Assembly (NCBI RefSeq): GCF_021390645.1
Contig: NZ_JAJEJT010000004.1
Span: 1 to 64,000 of the forward strand
DNA length: 64,000 bases
Source of the DNA: Paraburkholderia flagellata
Lineage (GTDB): Bacteria > Pseudomonadota > Gammaproteobacteria > Burkholderiales > Burkholderiaceae
Direction of reading: 5' to 3'
The position numbers and the translations under genes are program-made. Below the pieces are notes generated by a model. The model was not told the origin of the DNA and did no database searches. It saw nothing but the letters and a program-made list of their open reading frames with translations. This document shows, piece after piece, positions 44,887 to 52,986 of the stretch. The stretch's first letter is position 1, and every line of letters begins with the position of its first letter.

Positions 44887-45483
44887 TTAGAACGGCTGAA
44901 ATCCGAGACCACCCCGGAACCGATTCTTGATGTACACGCCATCACGGGGCGGAAGCGCACGCGGCGGCTCTTCTGCACGGATGTGAATTTGCGCGAACGC
45001 CGTCGCTTGGCGGGCGTTGATCCGCTCGACGATCTGTGAATATCCAGCTTCGTTCCAAACCGCGAAAGAATCCTCAATGCCGAAGCCTTTCGAGACCGCG
45101 ACGAGATCCGTACCAAGGCTGGAGTGACTCTGCTGCATGCCAGTTTCGCCATAGTGACCGTTGTCGAGCACCACAATGGTGAGGTTCTTCGGGCGCTTCG
45201 CCCCAATCGTTCCAAGCGCACCGATGCCCATCAGCTGCTCGCCGTCGCCCGTGACAACCAGTACAGACTTTTCCGGTTGTGCCAACGCCAATCCGAGCCC
45301 GAGAGCCGCGGCGCCGCCCATCGCACCCCACAGATAGAAATTGCCTGCACGGTCACCCGCTGCGAACACGTCGTAGGACGGAGAACCCAATCCAGTCACC
45401 ACCAGCGCGTCTGGTACGCCTGCCAGCAATCTGGAAACGAATGCACGGCGCTCGATTTCCGGCGTCTTGTTCTGTTCACTCAT
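44887..45483 (-). CDS. TPP-dependent decarboxylase, beta (TPP-binding) subunit; sulfopyruvate/phosphonopyruvate decarboxylase type
   Basis: 198 residues from ATG 45483. TPP-C domain: LWGAMGGAAALGLGLALAQP, VVTGDGEQLMGIGALGTIGA (GDG...) with NLTIVVLDNGHYGETGMQQS. Split decarboxylases with this size pair with the upstream subunit, as in ComDE sulfopyruvate decarboxylase. The substrate could be sulfopyruvate, phosphonopyruvate or another short 2-oxo acid; no sequence clue decides. Confidence 0.82.
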   Translation of the reverse strand: MSEQNKTPEIERRAFVSRLLAGVPDALVVTGLGSPSYDVFAAGDRAGNFYLWGAMGGAAALGLGLALAQPEKSVLVVTGDGEQLMGIGALGTIGAKRPKNLTIVVLDNGHYGETGMQQSHSSLGTDLVAVSKGFGIEDSFAVWNEAGYSQIVERINARQATAFAQIHIRAEEPPRALPPRDGVYIKNRFRGGLGFQPF

Positions 45484-46019
45484 TACTTTCTCTCCCACTT
45501 CTTGCGACCAATCAGGCTCTGTGACAGCAACACAGCAACTCGCTCACCCGCCTCAAACGCCGCATCGAAACCAGCACTGACAATCTCTTCGACATCTTCC
45601 GGGCGCTCTGCGCGCAACACGGTAATGCCCATGAGCTCCAGTGCAGCCTGGGTCGTCTTGCCCATCGGACCCTGCCAGGGATTGAACTCCGCATACTCTC
45701 CCCGCATGGTTACGAGGGTAAAGAACGGGAAGCTGCAGCTGCTGAGGAGCGAGAACATGTTCACGCAGTTGCCGACACCACTGCTCTGCATCAACAGGGC
45801 CGCCCGCTGCCCGCCGAGCCAGGCGCCGCTGACGACGGCAACACCTTCCTCCTCGGTTGTGAGCACGACGTCCTCGATTTCCGTGTCTTCCTTCGCACGG
45901 CGGATAACGTGGGAATGTCCGGCATCTGGCACGTATGCAATCTGCCGGACACCGCCCGCTTTCAGAACCGAAAAGATGGACTCCTGCCAGGCTGGCGCTT
46001 GTCCTGTCACGCTAGTCAT
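45483..46019 (-). CDS. TPP-dependent decarboxylase, alpha (Pyr-domain) subunit
   Basis: 178 residues. TPP-N domain: SIFSVLKAGGVRQIAYVPDA, the activating Glu in LTTEEEGVAVVSGAWLGG, LLMQSSGVGNCVNMF, and MRGEYAEFNPWQGPMG. Stop and next start share one base (TAATG). First gene of the operon; the divergent LysR gene starts 121 bp away. Confidence 0.82.
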   Translation of the reverse strand: MTSVTGQAPAWQESIFSVLKAGGVRQIAYVPDAGHSHVIRRAKEDTEIEDVVLTTEEEGVAVVSGAWLGGQRAALLMQSSGVGNCVNMFSLLSSCSFPFFTLVTMRGEYAEFNPWQGPMGKTTQAALELMGITVLRAERPEDVEEIVSAGFDAAFEAGERVAVLLSQSLIGRKKWERK

Positions 46020-46087
46020 TCCGTGTGCTCCTTAGTAAAGTTCACACTGGCATCATAGAATGCGATATGTGACCCCATGAAATAGAG

Positions 46088-46111
46088 ATTTGTGATGCAG
46101 GAATCACAAAT
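46088..46111. promoter_or_regulatory. Perfect palindromic operator before the LysR gene
   Basis: ATTTGTGAT (46088-46096), 6-bp spacer, ATCACAAAT (46103-46111). It is a 9-bp perfect dyad between the divergent decarboxylase operon and LysR gene, and the probable LysR binding site. Confidence 0.75.
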
Positions 46112-46140
46112 TCGCATGGGTGAGAGACGGAGAGATTTGC

Positions 46141-47073
46141 ATGGACATCAAGCAACTACGTGCGCTACTTGCGGTTGCTGAGACAGGCAGCGTGACCAGG
46201 GCTGCGGAGACTCTGCACATTGTGCAACCGGCCGTGTCGCGGCAGCTCAAATTGCTTGAGGAAGACATCGGGACGCCGATGTTTGAGCGCGGACGCTACG
46301 GTATGGAGTTGACGGAAGCTGGAGATATCCTCGTCGAACATGCGCGTCGAGCGCTTCAGGAACTCGACCGCGCGCGGGCAGAAATCCAACCGGATGACGC
46401 ACAAATCTCCGGCGATGTCACGATCGGGCTCTTGCCGAGCACATCAAGCCTGCTGTCCGGGCCTCTTGTGAGCGCGGTCAGAGACCGCTATCCCGGCATT
46501 CGTCTAACGATTGCCGTGGGCTATGCGGGGCACCTGCAGAAGTGGCTAGAAACAGGCGAAGTGGATGCCGCACTGCTATACAACCCGAAAACCACCCCAA
46601 CGATCCAGGTGCAGGTTCTCCTTGAGGAAACCCTCTGCCTTATCGCCCCGCCGTCCAATGATCGAGATACATCCCTGTCCATGTCTTTCTCGGACCTGGC
46701 GGGGCAGCCGATGGTAATGACAAGCGCCCCGCACGGCATTCGAAGCCTGCTTGAGCAGGCTTGCCGCGATGCCGGCATATCGTTTGAGGTCGTGGCAGAA
46801 ACAAACTCCATGGACGTTCAAAAGACACTCGTCGCGCATGGCCATGGTTTTACGATCCTCCCAGCAATCGCGGTAGTGGACGACGTCTCACGTGGACAAC
46901 TGCGCACCGTGCAATTGCACGATCCCAAGCTCCAGCGCCGCATCGTTCTCGCCCTCCCCAACGCGCGTCGCATCCCGATTTCAGTCCGCTGCACAACCGC
47001 AGTGCTCATCGCGGAAATGAAAAATGCAGTGGATCGCGGCGCCTGGCCATCGGCCCAATGGTTGGAGGAATGA
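46141..47073 (+). CDS. LysR-family regulator of the decarboxylase operon
   Basis: 310 residues from ATG 46141 (GGAGAG upstream). HTH MDIKQLRALLAVAETGSVTR with VQPAVSRQLKLLEED; effector domain VTIGLLPSTSSLLSGPLV. This N terminus is of the Nac/CynR-like type. Divergent from the TPP-decarboxylase operon, with a palindrome in between. Confidence 0.9.
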   Translation: MDIKQLRALLAVAETGSVTRAAETLHIVQPAVSRQLKLLEEDIGTPMFERGRYGMELTEAGDILVEHARRALQELDRARAEIQPDDAQISGDVTIGLLPSTSSLLSGPLVSAVRDRYPGIRLTIAVGYAGHLQKWLETGEVDAALLYNPKTTPTIQVQVLLEETLCLIAPPSNDRDTSLSMSFSDLAGQPMVMTSAPHGIRSLLEQACRDAGISFEVVAETNSMDVQKTLVAHGHGFTILPAIAVVDDVSRGQLRTVQLHDPKLQRRIVLALPNARRIPISVRCTTAVLIAEMKNAVDRGAWPSAQWLEE

Positions 47074-47115
47074 TGCCCCGACTGCACGTCGTCGCCCGCT
47101 TGGAGCAGGCCTGTA

Positions 47116-48066
47116 TCAGGTTGCAGCAGTCTGCGGCGGACGCAATTCAATTCCCGTCCAAACGCCGTTGGCGCAAAGCTCGTTGATGAGTTCGCAGATC
47201 GTTGATCGGATCGCGAGTGCAGCCGAACTCACTGGCACAGAGTTGGGCCAGCAGATACTTGCTGGTCTTCGGACTACCGGATCGATGATACGTCGCATCT
47301 TCGGCTTGTCGGCCGCCGAGCGGGCACTAACCGCCGATGCAGGCAAGATTGTGCAAGCCTGGCCGGACTGCGCGATTGCCAATAGCGTTGGCAGTGAATC
47401 AATATCGGCGATGATATTTAGCGGAATCTGTTCCCGGGCGAAAGTCCGCTCTGTCAACAGCCGTAGTCCATTCGATTGCCCGGGCGCGACAAGTGGGACA
47501 TTCGCCAACGCGGCCAACGGGCACGTGCGCATGCGTGCCCCAATTTCACCACCCGGCTCGCCAAGGACGTAAAGCTCCTCATCGAGCACGGGCAGCGTCG
47601 TAATACCTGGTGTGGTTGTATCGCGAAAAAGAATGGCAAGGTCCAGACGGCCGTTCGCCAACAGCTCATCCAGGTAGCCGCTCATACTTTCGAACAGTTG
47701 CAGCCGGATACCAGGATAGCGTGCCCGGACCCGCTCGAACACGGGCATCGCGAGGATTGACACCATCGTAGTAGGGAACCCGATAGCGACGGTCCCCGAT
47801 TCAGCACCGGCACCCTCGCGAACCTCCTGACGGAGTTGCTCCATCTGGTGCAAAACAAGACGTGCATGGCGGTACATTGCCTGCCCGGCGGCCGTCGGCT
47901 TAACACCTTGAGAGCTACGGATGAGTAGCGGCACACCCACATCGTCCTCCAGCTTCGCGATCTGCTGGCTGAGCGACGGTTGAGCGACATACAGTTTTTC
48001 CGCAGCCTTGCCCAGACTCCCGTAGTCGACGATGTTGACGAAATAGCGGAGCTGGCGAATGTCCAT
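47116..48066 (-). CDS. LysR-family regulator of the CoA-pathway operon
   Basis: 316 residues from ATG 48066 (AGGAC upstream). HTH MDIRQLRYFVNIVDYGSLGK with QPSLSQQIAKLEDDVG; effector domain VAIGFPTTMVSILAMPVF. Divergent from the operon starting at 48215. Related in position to the LysR gene of the Pseudomonas itaconate locus. Its stop faces the preceding LysR gene 42 bp away. Confidence 0.9.
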   Translation of the reverse strand: MDIRQLRYFVNIVDYGSLGKAAEKLYVAQPSLSQQIAKLEDDVGVPLLIRSSQGVKPTAAGQAMYRHARLVLHQMEQLRQEVREGAGAESGTVAIGFPTTMVSILAMPVFERVRARYPGIRLQLFESMSGYLDELLANGRLDLAILFRDTTTPGITTLPVLDEELYVLGEPGGEIGARMRTCPLAALANVPLVAPGQSNGLRLLTERTFAREQIPLNIIADIDSLPTLLAIAQSGQACTILPASAVSARSAADKPKMRRIIDPVVRRPASICWPNSVPVSSAALAIRSTICELINELCANGVWTGIELRPPQTAAT

Positions 48067-48094
48067 GATTGAGTCCTGCGGGATGCGATGGCCC

Positions 48095-48109
48095 ATAGGA
48101 TACATCTAT
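48095..48109. promoter_or_regulatory. LysR box before the CoA-pathway operon
   Basis: ATAG-GATACAT-CTAT (48095-48109) fits T-N11-A and lies between the divergent LysR gene and the hydratase gene. Confidence 0.55.
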
Positions 48110-48214
48110 GCCGGGCACATTCAATCGATATTTCCAGCGCAGGGATCATTCGCATAGAGTCGTCTCATTCCAATTCTGAAAGCGCTGCCCAGACTGGCGC
48201 TGGAGACGAACTGA

Positions 48215-49060
48215 ATGAATACCCCCCTGACTGCACAGCAGCTTCAGCCTGTGCAAGCCACCACCGACCTTATTTCTCCTGCGGCTGCCTCGGCACTTGG
48301 AGCCACCCTCGACTGTTCTACGGTTTTCCGCAACGGAGAGCCGCTGCCTCCAATGTGGCACTGGCTCTACTTCTGGACACCTGCTCCGCAGGCCGATTTG
48401 GGAACAGACGGGCACCCGCAGAAAGGCGGTTTTCTCCCCGACCTCGGACTACCAAGGCGCATGGCCGCAGGTGGTCGCATTACCTTCATTTCGCCTCTCA
48501 CAATCGGCTCCCAAGCTGAACGCGTTTCGCGTGTCACGTCTGTCGAGCACAAGGAAGGCCGCAGTGGCAGGCTCGCATTCGTGACTGTTGAACATAAGAT
48601 CAACGTGGCCGGCACCACGGCTATTCGTGAAGAGCAGGACATCGTCTATCGCGAACTCGCGCAACCCGGTCAACTACAACCGAAGCCCACGCCCGCCCCG
48701 GACGGCGCTGAATGGGAACGTGCCATCGCACCGACCGAGGTCATGCTGTTTCGCTATTCGGCCCTCACCTTCAACGGGCACCGGATCCATTACGACGGCG
48801 ACTATGCGCGCGACGTCGAGGGCTATCCCGATCTCGTCGTGCATGGTCCTCTGATTGCCACCCTGTTGCTCGACAGCGTTGCACGCTTCGCGCCGGAGGC
48901 GATGGTGCGCGAATACTCATTCAAGGCCGTGAGACCGACGTTCCTCGGCAACTCATTCTCGGTCTGTGGACGTCGCGCAAACGACGGCAAATCTATCGAC
49001 CTGTGGGCAAAGGATCACGAAGGCTGGCTGACGATGTCTGCCCGCGCCGTACTCGCTTGA
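48215..49060 (+). CDS. MaoC/FAS1-like acyl-CoA hydratase (itaconyl-CoA or mesaconyl-C4-CoA hydratase type)
   Basis: 281 residues. Two hot-dog halves: the N-terminal FAS1-like part (PLPPMWHWLYFWTPAPQADL, LGLPRRMAAGGRITF) and a C-terminal part with ALTFNGHRIHYDGDYARDVE with GYPDLVVHGPL, the catalytic Asp/His region of these hydratases. Family members hydrate mesaconyl-C4-CoA, methylfumaryl-CoA or itaconyl-CoA. First gene of a plus-strand operon. Confidence 0.85.
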   Translation: MNTPLTAQQLQPVQATTDLISPAAASALGATLDCSTVFRNGEPLPPMWHWLYFWTPAPQADLGTDGHPQKGGFLPDLGLPRRMAAGGRITFISPLTIGSQAERVSRVTSVEHKEGRSGRLAFVTVEHKINVAGTTAIREEQDIVYRELAQPGQLQPKPTPAPDGAEWERAIAPTEVMLFRYSALTFNGHRIHYDGDYARDVEGYPDLVVHGPLIATLLLDSVARFAPEAMVREYSFKAVRPTFLGNSFSVCGRRANDGKSIDLWAKDHEGWLTMSARAVLA

Positions 49061-49090
49061 CCACACCATCAATTCACCGGACTTGACATC

Positions 49091-50251
49091 ATGAACAACG
49101 CAGTTGACCAGTTCCAAGACATTCGCGAAGCCGTCCGCGATCTGTGCAGCCAATTTCCCGCGGAGTATTTCCGCAAGGTGGACGAAGAGCGCGGCTATCC
49201 CGAAGCCTTCGTCGACGCGCTCACCAAGGCGGGTTGGCTCGCCGCACTGATTCCGCAGGAATACGGTGGATCGGGCCTCGGGCTTACCGAGGCATCGGTC
49301 ATCATGGAGGAGATCAACCGAAGCGGCGGCAATTCCGGCGCCTGTCATGGCCAGATGTACAACATGGGCACATTGTTGCGGCACGGGTCCCCGGAACAGA
49401 AGGCACTCTATCTACCCAAGATCGCGTCCGGTGAACTGCGTTTGCAATCGATGGGGGTGACCGAGCCGACAACTGGGACGGATACCACGAAGATCAAGAC
49501 GACGGCGGTACGCAAGGGCGACCGTTATGTCGTCAACGGTCAGAAGGTGTGGATTTCACGCATTCAACACTCCGATCTCATGATCCTCCTGGCGCGAACG
49601 ACGCCGCTGTCCGACGTAACGAAGAAAAGCGAGGGCATGTCCATCTTCATCGTGGACCTGCACCAGGCCATCAATAAGGGTATGACCGTACGTCCCATCC
49701 CCAACATGGTCAATCACGAGACGAACGAGCTCTTCTTCGACAACCTCGAGATTCCTGCAGAAAACCTTATCGGAGAAGAAGGAAAGGGCTTTAAGTACAT
49801 CCTCGATGGTCTGAATGCCGAGCGTACGCTGATTGCTGCGGAATGCATCGGCGATGGTTACTGGTTCGTGGACAAGGTATCGCAGTATGTGAAAGATCGC
49901 GTCGTGTTCGGTCGTCCGATTGGACAGAACCAAGGCGTCCAGTTTCCGATCGCGCGATCGTACATCAATGTTGAAGCCGCAAGCTTGATGCGTTTCGAAG
50001 CAGCCCGCCGTTTCGATGCTCACGAACCTTGCGGCGCGCAAGCAAACATGGCGAAGCTTCTGGCCGCCGACGCATCGTGGGAAGCGGCGAACGCCTGCCT
50101 GCAGTTCCATGGCGGCTTCGGATTCGCCAGCGAGTACGACGTTGAACGGAAATTCCGGGAGACCCGCCTCTATCAGGTAGCGCCGATCTCGACAAACCTG
50201 ATTCTCTCGTACGTTGCCGAGCATATTCTCGGCCTGCCCCGCTCGTTCTAA
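49091..50251 (+). CDS. Acyl-CoA dehydrogenase
   Basis: 386 residues. FAD acyl-CoA dehydrogenase signatures: IPQEYGGSGLGLTEASVIME, SMGVTEPTTGTDTTKIKTTA, YVVNGQKVWISR, GEEGKGFKYILDGLNAERTL, and late QFHGGFGFASEYDVERKFRE. The catalytic Glu region is of the short-chain type. Electrons would go to the ETF encoded 8 kb downstream on the other strand. Confidence 0.92.
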   Translation: MNNAVDQFQDIREAVRDLCSQFPAEYFRKVDEERGYPEAFVDALTKAGWLAALIPQEYGGSGLGLTEASVIMEEINRSGGNSGACHGQMYNMGTLLRHGSPEQKALYLPKIASGELRLQSMGVTEPTTGTDTTKIKTTAVRKGDRYVVNGQKVWISRIQHSDLMILLARTTPLSDVTKKSEGMSIFIVDLHQAINKGMTVRPIPNMVNHETNELFFDNLEIPAENLIGEEGKGFKYILDGLNAERTLIAAECIGDGYWFVDKVSQYVKDRVVFGRPIGQNQGVQFPIARSYINVEAASLMRFEAARRFDAHEPCGAQANMAKLLAADASWEAANACLQFHGGFGFASEYDVERKFRETRLYQVAPISTNLILSYVAEHILGLPRSF

Positions 50252-50266
50252 CCAGAGAATCCGCTC

Positions 50267-51445
50267 ATGCGCCCCCTCGAAGGAATCAAGGTCATCACAT
50301 TCGAGCACGCGATCGCCGCCCCGTTCTGCACGCGACAACTCGCAGATCTCGGCGCCCGCGTGATCAAGGTCGAACGCCCCGGCACCGGCGACTTCGCGCG
50401 CAACTACGACGAGCGAGTCCATGGACTCGCATCGCATTTCGTGTGGACGAACCGCTCGAAGGAGAGCATCACGCTCGATGTCAAACGCCCGGAGGCCATG
50501 GAAGTTGTCCACGGCCTGCTGGCTGATGCCGACGTGTTCGTTCAAAACCTCGCGCCCGGGGCGACGCAGCGCCTCGGACTTGATTTCGAAACGCTGAAGG
50601 CGCGTCACCCAAGGCTGATTGTCTGCGACATTTCCGGTTACGGACTCGACGGCCCTTATCGTGACAAGAAAGCCTACGACCTGCTCATTCAAAGTGAGTC
50701 TGGCTTTCTCAGTATCACAGGTTCGCCGGGCGAGCCTGCGAAGGCCGGCTGTTCAATCGCGGACATCGCTGCCGGGATGTACGCTTACACCAACATCCTT
50801 GCGGCCCTAATCGAACGTGGGAAGACGGGGCGTGGCCGTCGAATCGACGTCTCAATGCTGGAAAGTATGGTCGAGTGGATGAGCTATCCGTTGTACTACG
50901 CAATCGACGGCCAGACGGCGCCGAAGCGTACCGGGGCATCGCATGCGACGATCTATCCGTATGGTCCGTTCAGAGCTGGAGACGGCAAGACTGTGATGCT
51001 CGGACTCCAGAATGAGCGGGAATGGAAGAGCTTCTGTGAGACGGTGGTTCAAATGCCCGAACTGGCGGTCGATGCTCGTTTCAGCTCCAACAGCCGCCGC
51101 GTCGAAAACCGCACTGAGCTTGGTCGCCTCATCGAGGAGTCGCTCTCCGCACTGACGGCGCAACAGGTCATTGAACGCCTTGAGGAGGCCAAGATTGCCA
51201 ACGCTCACATGAACGACATGCAGGCTGTCTGGGCACATGAACAACTTGTCGCGCGCAAGCGTTGGACACGAGTCACCACACCAGCCGGCGAAATCCCCGC
51301 CCTCTACCCCCCGGGCGTAACTCACGAAGACGCTCCGCGCATGGACCCAGTTCCATCACTCGGCGAGCACACGGACGCAATCCTGCGAGAACTTGGCTAC
51401 GGAGACGACAGCGTACAGGCTTTGCATCACTCCGGCGCGGTCTAG
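50267..51445 (+). CDS. CaiB/BaiF (family III) CoA-transferase
   Basis: 392 residues. MRPLEGIKVITFEHAIAAPF, RQLADLGARVIKVERPGTGD, NRSKESITLDVK, VQNLAPGATQRLGLD, with the catalytic Asp in VCDISGYGLDGPY, then the small domain. It would activate the acid by transfer of CoA, for example from succinyl-CoA. 15 bp after the dehydrogenase gene. Confidence 0.92.
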   Translation: MRPLEGIKVITFEHAIAAPFCTRQLADLGARVIKVERPGTGDFARNYDERVHGLASHFVWTNRSKESITLDVKRPEAMEVVHGLLADADVFVQNLAPGATQRLGLDFETLKARHPRLIVCDISGYGLDGPYRDKKAYDLLIQSESGFLSITGSPGEPAKAGCSIADIAAGMYAYTNILAALIERGKTGRGRRIDVSMLESMVEWMSYPLYYAIDGQTAPKRTGASHATIYPYGPFRAGDGKTVMLGLQNEREWKSFCETVVQMPELAVDARFSSNSRRVENRTELGRLIEESLSALTAQQVIERLEEAKIANAHMNDMQAVWAHEQLVARKRWTRVTTPAGEIPALYPPGVTHEDAPRMDPVPSLGEHTDAILRELGYGDDSVQALHHSGAV

Positions 51446-51533
51446 GCCACTCATCAAACACGAAGTATCAGCGAAAGCAGACGCCTTAGCAGCATCGCCT
51501 TAATGCTGAGGCGAAAGAATATTGGAGACAATC

Positions 51534-52916
51534 ATGGCAAGTTCTGTCAACGCCGCTGGCCGGCTTGACCGGTTACCTATTTCCAGATTCCATTGGAAGA
51601 TTCTCGGTCTCATCGCCGGTGGTGCATTCCTTGACGCATTCGATATCTACCTCGCCAACGGCTCCGTAGCAGCTATGGTCAAGGAAGGTTTCACGGATCT
51701 TCACCATGGTGCTATTTTTGTCTCATCCACGTTTGTGGGAATGATGATTGGCGCCTTCCTGGCTGGGTACCTCGGTGACAGACTCGGACGGCGCTACTCC
51801 TATCAGCTAAATCTGGCGATTTTTGGCATCGCATCGATCGCAGCGTGCTTCGCCCCGTCAATCGAGTGGCTGATTGGTTTGCGTTTCATAATGGGTATTG
51901 GGCTAGGCGCTGAGCTCGTGGTCGCAGCGGGTACGCTCGCTGAATTCGTGCCACCTGCCACGCGCGGGAAATGGGTTTCGCTGCTCGCCATCATCACAAA
52001 TACCGGGCTCTTCGCCGCGCTCGCAGCAGGTTACTGGGTCATTCCGCATCTCGGCTGGCGATACATGTTCGCGGTCGCAGGCGCCGGTGCCCTGGTTGTC
52101 TGGTTTCTTCGACATCGTATGCCGGAGTCGCCTCGATGGCTGGAGTCCGTGGGGCGGCTGGAAGAAGCCGAGGCAACGCTCTCGGCAATTGAGCAGGAAG
52201 TGCGTGCACAAGTTGGGGACCTGCCGCCTGTTGGCCGGACCGTCAATCTGAATGTGGGAAAGGCGCCCCTAAGCGTTCTCTTTTCGCGCGGCATGCGGGG
52301 CCGTACGGCGGTTGCGGCGCTCACCGCAATTGGCGTTAATGTCGGCCTTTACGGATTTATCGCATGGTTGCCGACTTTCTTCGTCACTGAAGGTCTCTCT
52401 GTCGTGAAGTCGCTCGGCTTCGTGTTCCTCATGTCCGTCGGCTCGCCCGTCGGTGGCCTCATCGGCTATCTGACTGCGGACCGGATCGGACGAGCCAAGG
52501 GTATCGTAATTGCATCTGTACTAAGCGTCATGCTCGGATGGCTCTACGTGACCTTGAGGGAACCTGCTGCAATCATTTTCGTAGGCTTCTGCCTCGTCAG
52601 CGGAATCTATACGATTACGACACTCGGACTCTTCGGCTACATCCCCGAACTGTTTCCGACCGAAGTGCGGCTGCGAGGCACCGGTGTTGCCGGTACGTGC
52701 GGTCGTGCATCCTCCATCGCCACCCCGTACCTCGCGCTGTTGCTCTATGAGCGCTTCGGCGTCTCGGGAGTGATTGCAATGGTCAGCATTGTCCTTGCTG
52801 TACTTTGTATTGCGATTGGCCTGTTGCGGATCGAAACCGGTCGCCACTCGCTGGAGGACATCGCTCCAGGCTCATCCGATACGGAAGGCCTGGACGCTGC
52901 TGCCGGCATCCATTAG
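51534..52916 (+). CDS. MFS transporter (SP/AAHS-like organic acid permease)
   Basis: 460 residues from ATG 51534 (GGAG 6 nt upstream). Twelve helices; GYLGDRLGRRYSYQLNLAIF, LIGLRFIMGIGLGAELVVAA, RMPESPRWLESVGRLEEAEA, YIPELFPTEVRLRGTGVAG. The R-x-PESPRWL motif between helices 6 and 7 is sugar-porter-like. Likely uptake of the acid used by this operon. Confidence 0.87.
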   Translation: MASSVNAAGRLDRLPISRFHWKILGLIAGGAFLDAFDIYLANGSVAAMVKEGFTDLHHGAIFVSSTFVGMMIGAFLAGYLGDRLGRRYSYQLNLAIFGIASIAACFAPSIEWLIGLRFIMGIGLGAELVVAAGTLAEFVPPATRGKWVSLLAIITNTGLFAALAAGYWVIPHLGWRYMFAVAGAGALVVWFLRHRMPESPRWLESVGRLEEAEATLSAIEQEVRAQVGDLPPVGRTVNLNVGKAPLSVLFSRGMRGRTAVAALTAIGVNVGLYGFIAWLPTFFVTEGLSVVKSLGFVFLMSVGSPVGGLIGYLTADRIGRAKGIVIASVLSVMLGWLYVTLREPAAIIFVGFCLVSGIYTITTLGLFGYIPELFPTEVRLRGTGVAGTCGRASSIATPYLALLLYERFGVSGVIAMVSIVLAVLCIAIGLLRIETGRHSLEDIAPGSSDTEGLDAAAGIH

Positions 52917-52986
52917 CGGCTACCGATATCAAATACGCGACGACCACTACGGGTTTCGCGCAAAAGCTCCGTTTTCGAGGTCTCAG

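Noticed and set aside
49556..50692. 378-codon minus-strand frame
   Set aside because: Antisense to the acyl-CoA dehydrogenase and CoA-transferase genes.
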